Origin: Heligmosomoides polygyrus polygyrus
Taxonomy: Eukaryota; Nematoda; Chromadorea; Rhabditida; Heligmosomidae
Reading direction: 5' to 3'
NCBI GenBank assembly: GCA_947396885.1
Contig: OX377204.1
Coordinates: 95,428,728-95,492,727 of the forward strand
DNA length: 64,000 bases
This document shows, piece by piece, positions 9,852 through 19,104 of this stretch. The notes beneath the pieces are model-generated. The model was not told the DNA's origin and ran no database searches. It worked only from the letters and a program-made list of their open reading frames with translations. How positions within the stretch are numbered: position 1 is the stretch's first letter; every line of letters starts with the position of its first letter. The translations under genes were made by a program, and so were the position numbers.

Positions 9852-10097
9852 ATGCAAGATTATATGTTACAAAAAGCTAACTAGGAGCAACATTAGAGCT
9901 GACCCCTACTCTTTTTTCCACCACTCGCTTTGCAGAGCTAAAAGATCGGTGGTTAGAAGGGGTTCGGTCCCTATTTGGAAATATTCATACTATATAATAA
10001 CGCGCTAAGCGATGAGTCATACTATCGATCGGCGCCGCCGCAGAAATTACAAAATAGGGGGGAAAATAGGGGGAAAATTACGACACGAAAATAGCGA

Positions 10098-10165
10098 AAA
10101 ATACTGCCTGCCAAATTTTAAGTGAAAAGCATCCAATTTGATTTGAAAAGTGTCCAATTCGACGT
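10098..10165 (+). repeat. Three 22-bp iterons
   Basis: GTGAAAAGCATCCAATTTGA, TTTGAAAAGTGTCCAATTCG and GACGTGAAAATTG follow at 22-base steps. This is the same end motif as in the foldback family, without a visible partner end nearby. Confidence 0.7.
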
Positions 10166-10169
10166 GAAA

Positions 10170-11400
10170 ATTGTATGTGTGCCCAAAAGGACCAAGCTTG
10201 TTTGTTTGAAGCACGAAAACAACGCCTCTCACACGCATGTGCAGGCTATACACGGATTATATTCTCAGATATCATCTTTAAATCATCAGCCTCATTACGA
10301 TTTATGGTTCACGATTTACAAAATTTCGAAATTTCTCCGAGGATATCCACTGAAAGTAGGATGTCTGGCGCAGTCAGAAAGAAATTTGCCGAACTTGTTC
10401 CTGCATTTCTATCGCTCAAATGGCTTCCAAAGGTACCTTGATCGTCATTGTTGCTTATACTTGTTTTCATTCTCCGTAAGGTTAGTCGTTAAATTCGATC
10501 TCACCATCAGCCTTTTGATGCTGGGACCTTCAGATTCACTGGTTCACTAGTCATCTGGGCGATATTATATTCTCGTATCTATATCTTCCGCATTAAACGT
10601 CTCGATCCTCACAAGCTGCCTTTGGTTCTGACCCGTTTATCACCGCTTTCTTGCGGACGATCTTACGTGGCGTTGCTTATACGTCTTGCAATTGTCGACG
10701 AGCGTCTCGTGTCGAGTGGTTTCCTTTTGCAATACGGTCTCTTCGTGAATTATTCGTGTGCCGAAACACCTTAACAGCTTCTCTTCCGTGATTTTTTCCC
10801 ACTGTTTCGCCGTGCTTTCTGTCTTATGGTTCTTTTATGTCCTTTGGTTGTTTTTAGACGATGCCTGGGCCAGGTTTCCACGTTTTTTATTTCTGGATGG
10901 TCAGACTTTTCTTCGACATAGTTCTGCTCATTTATAGGGAAGATTTAGTGGTAAATGTTGAGCCAAGCTGCTGGTTGCCAGAGATTTTTTTCGGTGATAT
11001 GGTGGTGACCATGTTCTCTCATGAAGAAGAATGCCCCAATCTCCTGATGACAAATATTCACATGATAAACGATCCGGTAGCTATCTCCATTGAGAACATT
11101 CAAATTGCTTTCACGACACTGCATAGGAGTAGAATGCACGGCGTATCCAACGAATGAACGAACGCCAGACTTTATTTAGCGCTCTTTGGTTGAGAAGCTC
11201 TCGGTTTCTGGACCTCTGTCCATATTTAGCCCTATTGTGAGTTGGCTTGCTCGAACAGACACCACCAGCAGCCGATCCGTTGATTCCGTTAACGTGCCAA
11301 AGTGGCTCAATAGTCCGGCACGCTTCTTATAGATGAATATCTGGAAATTTCAGGTCCAGACATTCGCACGAAGAGATTCTGCATAAATTGTTAACATTAA
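10170..11400. other. Unassigned stretch
   Basis: No conserved coding segment, RNA gene or repeat family was recognised. Plus-strand frames at 10122-10550 and 10861-11157 lack known motifs. Confidence 0.4.
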
Positions 11401-11410
11401 TCTTTATACA

Positions 11411-11918
11411 TGTAGTGAATGTGAGCAGCCTTGGAATGTGGAAACGCGCCAGCCAATCAGGGGCCGGATTCACCGCGACTTATAGCAATTTAACAGAGAA
11501 AATACAGCCAAAATTCCAGATAGTGCGGCTTATCAACAAGCGATATGTTGAAATGCATCAATGTTTCACCATATCGCTTGTTGATAAGCCGCTCTCTTGT
11601 CGTCTCATTCCAAGACTCAGGGCTTTTCAAAAATGTAATTTTTGCACAATTTTGATCGAATTTGAAGAGAAAATAACGGATTTGAATTATCCGCATCGGC
11701 GTTGGACCCCAAGTCTACTGCCAAGTAACTTCTTCGGCTGACGTTGACAGTTAGGCGGCTGGGTATTGTCCTGAATGTGAGCAGCGTTTCAATATGGGAA
11801 CGCGCCAGTCAATAATGTCGTACCGAATAGGAGTACCATCAGTCGGTACTTTGATTGGCTATGATTGGCTAGGGCGTTCTAATCTCCCAATGCTGCTCAC
11901 CTTCGCGACATGGACCGA
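11411..11918. mobile_element. Nested MITE cluster
   Basis: A left MITE end (GTGAATGTGAGCAGCCTTGG) is interrupted at about 11461 by a GGGGCCGGATTC element. That element carries an inverted block: CGGCTTATCAACAAGCGATA at about 11523 and TATCGCTTGTTGATAAGCCG at 11573, a hairpin related to the element at 29041-29219. From 11771 to 11918 a further copy of the GAGCAGC MITE shows both ends (GAATGTGAGCAGCG and GCTGCTCACCTTCGCGACAT). Confidence 0.55.
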
Positions 11919-11929
11919 CATGGATCTCT

Positions 11930-12290
11930 TCATCGACTTCCTGTAGAATCTTGTGTTGACTATGGCAATCTTCAAACATGGGGTGGGCCTAAAATTCTCT
12001 GTTCGCTAAATTTTTTTTTAATGAGGAACGCAAGAAGAAGTATCTTCACTTCGCATCACTTAAGGTAAACTGTATTTACACTACTAATCAAAAGAAAATC
12101 TCAGTCGGGTGCACAGTGAAAAACTGAATCTTTCTTTCACTTAGAAATAGGCTTAAAACCGTCATTTTTCCTTAAAAAAACTAAAATTTCAAACACCGAA
12201 TTCACTTTCGGGACAAGTGAATCATAAAATTTGAATAAGAAGCCACTGTAAATCTTTATTTTTTTAATCTGCTTAGATCTTGCTTTGACA
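11930..12290. repeat. Degraded foldback-family body
   Basis: AT-rich sequence with AAGTATCTTCACTTCGCATC, an ACACTA.TAATCAAA block and a CAAACACCGAATTCACTT segment. It resembles the arm bodies near 14520 and 4550 but is too diverged to bound. Confidence 0.3.
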
Positions 12291-12291
12291 T

Positions 12292-12584
12292 AAGGATAAA
12301 AGATAAAGGACGGCGTTATTCAATCCCTTTGGGATGCGCCACGCAGTCTACTTCTACGGGATGTCGTGGAGGCGACTTGAATGCGTATTTGGCCATACAA
12401 TGACTTGCGGTGGCCATCCGATGTACAAGTCAGTGTTTTGTCCTTCCCAGACAAGTCTGGTACCAATTCATCGACGCCGGAGGGATGGAAGGCTTGGTTG
12501 GCCTGGGCGGGAAATCCGAACCAGGAACCTGGTATCGGGTGCAGACGACAGCCGGCGCCTCCTCCGACTGCGCTTCACGCGCCC
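12292..12584 (-). mobile_element. SINE-A copy 2
   Basis: Minus-strand copy with the same head, B-box-like GGTTCGGATTTCC, the GACTTGTCTGGGAAGGA body block and a double tail (AAGGATAAAAGATAAAGGAC on the plus strand). Confidence 0.8.
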
Positions 12585-12892
12585 CCTGCTGCTTTGACAT
12601 AACGTCAATTATTTTCAGCAACGTTTTCCACAAATTTGATGGTGATTTTTTCCAAAATTTCGAGTACATTACCACGATAGCAGCTATAACTAATCTCATA
12701 CTGCCGCTTGAATGTTTCCGCGTGCTTACTACAGTATCCTGGTCTTACTTAGATCTAACCACCTTCTGCCGATCGAGCCGCGGGTTGCTGTGTAGGTCTG
12801 TGCGATACTGTAGCGTGTGGCTGCTGCCGTTGCGTCGCGGGTCGACATGCATGTGAACATTTGAACATTTATCGATGTCTTGTACGCTCGCG

Positions 12893-13200
12893 ATGAAAGT
12901 GGCGGCAAGCGGATCGTTGAGCAGTGGATGGTGGCGTTGCTTCATGCGAGGATGTCGGGGGTTCGGTTCACCTGCGTTGCAGGATTTTTGCGTTTCACCT
13001 GAGTAAGTATGTAATGTTAAGACTTGAGGGATTTTCACGTCTTTCTACACAGTTCGCTGGCGTTTTCTGCGCATTTTCCAGCTGCAAGCGTTTAATCCAG
13101 CCGCGGACTCCCCCTAAGCGACGAAAACAGCTTCCACACGAACAGCTTGGATGGTGCACACCCTGGAGTCCCTTGCGCTCTCAATGACAAAAACGAGCTC
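12893..13200 (+). mobile_element. SINE-B copy 2
   Basis: The plus-strand head has GAGCAGTGGATGGTGGCGTT and GGGGGTTCGGTTCACC. The body has GGGATTTTCACGTCTTTC, TCTGCGCATTTTCCAGCTG, CCGCGGACTCCCCCTAAGCG and CACACGAACAGCTTGGATGG. The copy is in the opposite orientation to copies 1 and 3. Confidence 0.6.
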
Positions 13201-13218
13201 TAATGACAACAGCTCGGG

Positions 13219-13320
13219 TGATGTGCAGATTTGGGGATACTGTAGCAAACGCGGGCATATTGACGGCAGTAGGTGGTTAACTCTGATGGCTATTCAGTAT
13301 CCCCAAACCTGCACATCATC
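13219..13320. repeat. Inverted repeat around a GTATCCCCAAACCTGCACAT motif
   Basis: GATGTGCAGATTTGGGGATAC at the left (first 20 bases considered) is mirrored by GTATCCCCAAACCTGCACAT at 13299-13318. Related single copies lie at about 13516 and 18547, in both cases near SINE-B copies, so the motif may belong to an extended SINE-B or to an element it inserts into. Confidence 0.5.
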
Positions 13321-13730
13321 CGAACCGGTATCGTCGGAGCTCGTTTCTGCCATTGAGCGCGCAAACCTACAGACACCTCTAGAAAGGATAAGACCCATGC
13401 AAGCGCTCGTGCCCAAAGCGCTTTCACGTTCCTCAATGGGGACTATGGATCGGTCGAATGTCCATGTGAACGGCGACGCGATTCACGACGTAACAGCAGC
13501 GACCGTACGCTGTGTACAGTATTCCTCAAACCTGCACATCCACCCACAATTCGAACGGCAGTAGGAGATTAGTTATAAGTAAGACCCTCGCTCCAAACTT
13601 CCACTCTTTCCTGTTCGGAGCTTGGCCATAATCTCCACCTCGCCTCCTTTTCTTTGAAATTTCGGTCTTTCTAACGTGTAAAGAAAGATTTTAGGTATTG
13701 ACTAACGTTCCCTACAAGAATTGCACGCCT

Positions 13731-14156
13731 ATGCCTGGTAGAGGAAAAAATTCTCTTGTTGAAGAGCAGCCAGGTTTGTCTCGAGGTGTCTCTCTCTATT
13801 TTCTAAGGGGAACCGCGGTCACGTTCCCGTTTGTAGAGGAGGAGAAGGAGGCGATGAAGGAAGCCGTTGATGAGAATGAGATCCGTAAGCCTGAAGAAGA
13901 CAATGGTCAGCCTGAAGCGGTTGAAGAAGCGGAAGCTGCTAAGGAACCCGGTGAGGAAGAAGAGGCTCAGCCTGAGGCGGTCGAAGTGGCTGAAGCTGCC
14001 GAAGAACCGAACGCGGAGGAGGAGGCTGTGAATGTTCTGCAGCAGGCGATAGAAAATCATCTTGAAAAGGAACCTCTCGAGATTGCGGAGGTGGAGGAAG
14101 AGAACCAACCCAAGGCTGAGGTAATGGTTATCCGAAAGGTTAAGATTTCAGGTTAA
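13731..14156 (+). CDS. Acidic repetitive open frame, possible host exon
   Basis: I do not recognise a family. From the first ATG (MPGRGKNSLVEEQPG) the frame runs 141 codons. From about residue 40 on it is dominated by Glu and Ala, with two tandem 20-residue units built as QPEAVEEAEAAKEPGEEEEA and QPEAVEVAEAAEEPNAEEEA. A third partial unit follows, and the frame ends in a basic VIRKVKISG. The likely product is a soluble, disordered, highly acidic segment. The frame is open upstream to an acceptor-like TTTTAG at about 13690, so it could be an exon rather than a whole gene. It is not in a recognised repeat, its third codon positions vary between the tandem units, and the opposite strand is only a mirror frame. 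Against it: no splice donor, promoter or homologue can be pointed to. Confidence 0.3.
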   Translation: MPGRGKNSLVEEQPGLSRGVSLYFLRGTAVTFPFVEEEKEAMKEAVDENEIRKPEEDNGQPEAVEEAEAAKEPGEEEEAQPEAVEVAEAAEEPNAEEEAVNVLQQAIENHLEKEPLEIAEVEEENQPKAEVMVIRKVKISG

Positions 14157-14244
14157 ATTGGGCACTCTTCTATGTCTAAGCCAACAACTTTTGAAACCAA
14201 GGCGACCTCTTCTAAATCGAGATATGGTTTTTCTTCATTAAACT

Positions 14245-14600
14245 AGACTCCGAAAAGGTTGGGACAATTTTTGTTCAAGAAAAAATTTAGTATGAGTTTT
14301 TGAAGTTTTAATTCACCTATCCAATAAATGAACACAAAATTTTACAAAGTTTCTATTTCAAATGTCCCAAAATTCTTATTTTTGAGGAAAACTAGTGGTT
14401 TAAAGTTTGTTTTAGAGATCTGTTTTAAAGAATAAGGTAGCTGCTTTTGAGTTCCAAAAATGTATGAAGTTTCACACTGGAAACGATGTAACGTCTACAA
14501 TTGTAGAGATATCCACATATCCTCACTTCGATACTTTATGTAAACAGCCTTTACACTATCAATCAAATAAAAATTGGTCGAGTTTTTCGAGTGCATGTCG
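14245..14600. repeat. Arm of the foldback family
   Basis: Blocks GTTCAAGAAAAAATTTAGTA, AATTCACCTA, AATGAACACAAAATTT, GTTTTAAAGAATAAGGTAGC and the TTCGAGTGCATGTCGCG core match the arms at 1060-1440 and 30290-30730. The iterated end is missing on the left. Confidence 0.5.
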
Positions 14601-14749
14601 CGATCTGGTCTTTTAATCCACCAAATGTTTACTGCCGCCTTGTTGCCGTTTAAAGCAGATTTTAGTTGAAGTAAACCGAACTTGATGTTACCAGGAGACA
14701 ACCTCAACGGTAGGTCGGGACGGCGCAGGTGTTGTATATGGGAAGAATA

Positions 14750-15885
14750 GCCTCTCACTGGGAAACACCTGTATCACCTATCGTCCCGTTGATCATTGAC
14801 TTCCTCGAGCGGGCGCCAGCAGCGTCTCCCTCCATTCGTCCCTGTCGCGTGCCAGAGGCTGTACGTTTCTTCACCGACGAGATGGCGTGTCGGATCTCGG
14901 AAGGGAGAACAGAGGGAACGACGTATCCATCCTGCGGAAGATGGCATGGGACAGGTGGACGTGGCTATAGAAGAGATCGGAGTATAAGTCGTGGATGACC
15001 TTCTCCATGGTCCTTCTGGGAGAGGTGACGGTTCCGTCAGGACGTCGGAGAGCGGTCATCTTGGTCTTGAAGTTGGCGAAGTTTCGGCGGGCATTGCGGA
15101 TGCTCAACCCTGCCTCTGCTGCTTCGGCCAACACTTCCGCCCTTCTCTCCTTAAGATCCTCCTTTATCGCCTCTCTGCATAGCTTCGCAAGCTCGGACGT
15201 CAGTTGGTAGTTGCCTGACGCTCGTGCTGCTCCACGCTGGCGTATCAGCTCGAGAGTTTCCGGAGACAGACGTCTCTTGGTGGTCTTCAAGCTCTCGACT
15301 CCCTTAGCACTATCGTGGAGATGATGCACGAAGCGGTCGTATTCCTCGTCGACGTTGTCCATGACGGCATCTTCCCAAAGGCCAGCAAGAGAGGTGTAGA
15401 GGTCCCAGTTGATGGTCGTTCTGGGATTCCTCTTCTTGAACTTCGCGGCCTTCTCTCCTTGACGCGAAAGCGGAACCTTGCGCGAAGGAGACGGTGGTCC
15501 GATCCCGTGTAGAACTTGGGGACAATGGAGACGTCGGTCAGGCAATACTTGCGATTGAAGATGATGTTGTCGATCTCGTTGTGGAACTGGCCACCGGGGG
15601 ATTCCCAGGTCCATCGTAGGGAGGGAGGCTTCTGGAACTGCGAGTTTTTATGGATGGTCTTGGTCGACATGCTAAACTTAGACAGCCTTTCAGCTTGCTC
15701 GTTCCACTACGATCCGTGGGTTCCGATGTAAAGTTCTTCCGGCGACCTTCGTGGCCCGATCTTGGCGTTGAAGTCGCCGACGATCACCTTGTAGAAGGTG
15801 CGATCTTCCTTATAGAACTTCTCCAGCTCCACGTACGTAGAAGGCTTCGACCTCTTCGTCGTCGTAGTCGGACTCTGGGAAACAA
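14750..15885 (-). mobile_element. RTE copy 2, with an internal deletion
   Basis: This minus-strand copy is clearly the same RTE family as 49225-53265: the endonuclease to linker region is about 95 per cent alike by eye. It is truncated at the 5' side inside the endonuclease (about 15880). At 14855-14857 the sequence jumps from the linker (VKKRTA region) straight to the last residues of the ORF, removing what corresponds to 49925-51338 in the other copy, about 1.4 kb with the whole reverse transcriptase. Frameshifts also break the endonuclease part. It cannot encode a working protein. Confidence 0.85.
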
Positions 15886-15914
15886 CAAAGTGCAAATATC
15901 TCGTCGCCAATACA

Positions 15915-16167
15915 ACTCTGCGCAGAGTTAGTGACAACGGAAGTTGGGCCGTTGGCGGCGCAAGCCCTCTGCCTGCACGCGGTGGGCGGGCTCAAATTGG
16001 GTGGAAACAGCGATGATGAGCGAGCAGTGGTGGCGCAGTGGGTAGAGGGGCAGCGTAATGCCCTATGATCGCTATTTCCAACCAATTGGAGCCCGCCCAC
16101 CGCGTGCAGGCAGAGGGCTAACGCCGCCAACGGCCTAACTTCCGTCGTCACTAACTCTGCGCAGAGT
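15915..16167. mobile_element. 253-bp palindromic MITE with a tRNA-like loop
   Basis: The end ACTCTGCGCAGAGTTAGTGAC (first 20 bases considered) is mirrored at 16147-16167. The stem continues with few mismatches through GTTGGCGGCGCAAGCCCTCT / AGAGGGCTAACGCCGCCAAC and CTGCACGCGGTGGGCGGGCT / AGCCCGCCCACCGCGTGCAG, about 100 bp per arm. The loop holds TGGCGCAGTGG (16031-16041), an A-box-like tRNA promoter motif. RTE copy 2 ends almost against its left side. Confidence 0.8.
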
Positions 16168-16184
16168 GGTAATCGAATAAAAAT

Positions 16185-16465
16185 CGCGACGTCTTGGGCG
16201 ACGGCATGGCGCAATCTCTTTTTTCGGCGCTAAGATAGCAGCGTCCTTGCTCTTTGAAGCACGCGCTTTATGCCATTATTTTTTCATCAAGAAATGAGAA
16301 TTTTATATAATTTCAAACGTGTTCTAACTTTTTGAGAGTCTCTAGTTTAATGTGGAAAAAGCTCGTTTTGATTTGGAAGACGTTCGGTTTCATTTCAAAA
16401 CCGTTAGGGTTGTTCAGAAGAGTGTCGAACTTGATATGGAAATTGTCCAGTTTGACGGGAATACG
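16185..16465 (+). repeat. Right arm of the foldback family with iterons
   Basis: The CGACGGCATGGCGCAATCTC core is followed by the arm body and then by end units GTTTTGATTTGGAAGACGTT, GTTTCATTTCAAAACCGTTA, TTGTTCAGAAGAGTGTCGAA and GATATGGAAATTGTCCAGTT at about 22-base steps. The left partner may be the arm at 14245-14600, with the RTE and the palindrome inserted between them. Confidence 0.55.
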
Positions 16466-16775
16466 TATACATAACGTCAACTTTAAGCAGTGTTTATACT
16501 CGGAACGCCGCGCAGCACAGTGCTGTGATATAAGGGCCGCCGGCATCGATTAAGCCGCGCTGAGGATCAATACTGGTCAGATCGGCGGGAGTAATCAGCC
16601 AATTTTAGGTCAAACTGATATCTGAATGTAGGCGTTATCCCATGGATAAGTGGCGGATAACGTAGTGTTTATCGCGTTCAAAGTGCTGAAAACACAGCGA
16701 GAACCGCTGAGGATGATAACATTCACTAACTAACTGCCCTACTGACCAGCTGCAACTAACACAAGGCGGAGCAAC

Positions 16776-16841
16776 ATGTCGATCTGCCTGCTACCACATC
16801 TCACCTACTACTACAAGCAGGCGCTGGGCATAGAGGACCTG
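16776..16841 (+). CDS. Possible short first exon
   Basis: An ATG with an in-frame stop upstream (TGA at 16743) opens MSICLLPHLTYYYKQALGIE, then D-L, and meets a GTGGGT donor-like site at 16842. The composition looks more like host protein than like the repeats around it. I know no family with this start and found no convincing next exon, so this is a weak call. Confidence 0.15.
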
Positions 16842-17054
16842 GTGGGTGCTTTAATAGTTTATTAAAGAAATTGGAGCTTAAGAGTCGAAAGGAACCACGA
16901 TTTGATACTGGTCGTGAATATGGTCCACATGAGGGGGGGGGGGGGGAGGAGGACCAGATCAATCAGGCTGCATCGGCCTGCCACCCATAGGATGCGTGAT
17001 CGACCCATAGGAATGATCGATGAAGTCTGATTGGCTGGCGGATTTCCGGTTGGT

Positions 17055-17265
17055 GGCTAGGGCCCGGATTTATCAACTCGCATACCCACGGGTATGCTGG
17101 GTATAGGGGTAGACATACCCACGATTCATGATAAACCTTACCTGCTGAATCGTGGGTATATCAGTGTGTGGAGAAAACCCGCCGATCGTTGTGGGTACAT
17201 CCGTGTACCCCCGACTCATTCGCACCCCATTGACAAAATGGCGCTCCAGCGATATGATCTGAGGC
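17055..17265 (+). mobile_element. MITE with GGCCGGATTCATCAAC-type ends, copy 3
   Basis: It begins GGGCCCGGATTTATCAACTC with CATACCCACGGGTATGCTGG, contains TACCCACGATTCATGATAAA and ends through CCCCATTGACAAAATGGCGC. This is the best preserved member of the 6250 / 7105 family. Confidence 0.6.
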
Positions 17266-17432
17266 CGGATTCATCAACGGCGAACCCGCGGGTATAGGGG
17301 GTAGAGATACCCACGATGAAACCTGCGTCTCTGACTCTAGCCTTATCTCTACCTGAGTCTTATCTTATCTCTACCCCTTATACCCCGCATACCCACGGGT
17401 TTAATTGTTGATGAATCCGGCCCCTGTTTTCG
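17266..17432 (+). mobile_element. Short MITE, GGCCGGATTCATCAAC ends
   Basis: GGCCGGATTCATCAAC at the left is mirrored by GTTGATGAATCCGGCC at 17410-17425. Inner blocks ACCCGCGGGTATAGGGGGTA and TATACCCCGCATACCCACGG are mutually inverted. It abuts the 17055 copy, and more of the older element (TACCCATTGCTGG, GATGAACCGGGCCC) follows to 17562. Confidence 0.65.
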
Positions 17433-17869
17433 CGAAAGGCCTAGTTGTGCCTTACCCTTGATTCCTTTCATGAATACGATTCGTAGCCATACCCATTGCT
17501 GGTTTTGGGTATGAGTTCCTTCGGTATCTCTACCTATATCCATTGCTTGATGAACCGGGCCCAGATCAGTTGTGATTGGCTATCACTTGCTTGTCCTTCC
17601 CATGTAGGCCACATCAGCGACTAGTGCCGGCATAGTTTAAGTCTCACAAATAAACAGCCGGCCCCTCTATCCATAATTGTGCCGATATTGGCTGTAGCTC
17701 TGCATTTGGCACTTTCCTAACCGGGAGGGGCACTCTCTAGACGCCGCGCTAAGCTGCGCGGAGTAGCCTCTGCTGGCTTGTAGGGTTCATCTACAGTGCC
17801 CTTCCCTTAACTAGGCAAATGCCCCAATTTCTTATCCCTCTGAATTGAACTTGAAAGAACCGAGAAGTT

Positions 17870-17962
17870 AGCTTAGGTAAGGTCTACCGGTGCTTATGTA
17901 GAACTACAGAGAACTGTAGAACTAACTGTAGAACTAACTGTAGAACTACAGAGCACAACTAC
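17870..17962 (+). repeat. Tandem GTAGAACTAACT / GTAGAACTACAGAG minisatellite
   Basis: GTAGAACT recurs five times within 70 bases, with spacers alternating between AACT and ACAGAGA. A short local duplication. Confidence 0.75.
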
Positions 17963-18232
17963 GGCAATAATGATAACGAAACTCTTAGCGGTCAACTGCG
18001 GGTGAACTGCTGGACAGCCTCAGCGGTCAACTTGAAGGGCAGCTATAGCTTAAAGTATAAGCTATAAAATGCCTCCACATGCGAATAAAATTTCACAGAC
18101 TGTCCAAGTAGCCACTTTGGAGTGGATCTATGGCCACTAAAATCAGATCGGAATAGATTTTTTTGCGTCGGGTCGCAACTTTGGCATTCGAGCACGGTAG
18201 TATCAATATGATCGCTCTATTTAATCTCTTTC

Positions 18233-18510
18233 GTCGCTCAGGGGGACTCCGCAACTGGCTGTTCTTTGAGCGCAGAACCAGGCTAGGGAGGGGACTCCAG
18301 GGTGGGTGCGATCCAAGCTGCTCGTGTGGGAACTGCTTTCGTTGCACAGTCCGCAGTTGGAGGGAAGGGACTGCAGGATGCGGGGCAAAAACGCCGCAAC
18401 GAAGGAGAACCAAACCTCCAAGCTCACCCGTATGAGGCAACCCCACCACCCACTGCGCCACAATCCGCTTGCCAGTGGCGCCAAGTCGCGGGCCAACAAG
18501 AGACGTGGAC
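18233..18510 (-). mobile_element. SINE-B copy 3
   Basis: On the minus strand the head reads GGATTGTGGCGCAGTGGGTG with GGAGGTTTGGTTCTCC, and the body ends CACACGAGCAGCTTGGAT...ACTCCAGGGTGG (two separate blocks). The A-box-like TGGCGCAGTGG is the cleanest of the family. Confidence 0.6.
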
Positions 18511-18628
18511 GCGAGCCACGACGCATCGGCAACAGGCGCACACTACAGTATCACGCAAACCTGCGCATCAACCCGCGCGCCAATTTGATGCAAAAACGGT
18601 AACACAGTCCACCTAGGAACGCAGAAAC

Positions 18629-18705
18629 CCCACCCCCGGAATCGAACCCTCGACATCCCTCCCGCGAGTCCGCTTCGCTATCCGCTCGGCCATCCAGTCC
18701 CTGCC
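18629..18705 (-). other. tRNA-like segment with good A and B boxes
   Basis: On the minus strand: GGATGGCCGAGCGGATAGCG, then GAGGGTTCGATTCCGGGGG. TGGCCGAGCGG is the A-box of class II (Ser/Leu type) tRNAs, and GGTTCGATTCC is a perfect B-box. I cannot close acceptor and anticodon stems, so I call it a tRNA-derived retroposon head or tRNA relic and not a tRNA gene. Confidence 0.5.
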
Positions 18706-19104
18706 GCTACCGTTGCAAATGAATCAGAAATGGGGAGGATATGGAATTGGATCGCAATCACCAGTTCGCAAATTTGAGCTAACTGCGCAGTTCCCGAAAC
18801 GAGCGCCCGTGTGTATCTTGTCGGGAAGTCTCGAGGAACTGCGTTTATGGAAAAACTGCTGATCTACCTGGGAAAGTCCAGTTGTCAGTGGGCGAAATTC
18901 CCATTGCCTTTAGGTCGGTTCAGCTCATCTTATCACGAGTTCACTCGTAATTGACAGCTTGAGACTCACAGAGTTGTGCTCCATCGTCCTACATCCGTGA
19001 GCGATGGGTTACTAGTGGAGCGTAGAAATGGGGCGTGATCTATTTGAATTCGAGAAACTAGATTTTGTGGATAAATGGGATACATTCAGGAGTGTGAATA
19101 GTGT

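Noticed and set aside
9602..10008. Frames with GNPNQEPGIGC-like peptides, also seen in five other places
   Set aside because: They arise from translating SINE-A copies; the same peptides occur wherever the SINE does, in step with its orientation.
18629..18705. tRNA-Ser/Leu gene
   Set aside because: The A- and B-boxes are good, but acceptor and anticodon stems do not close, and SINE-B relics surround it.
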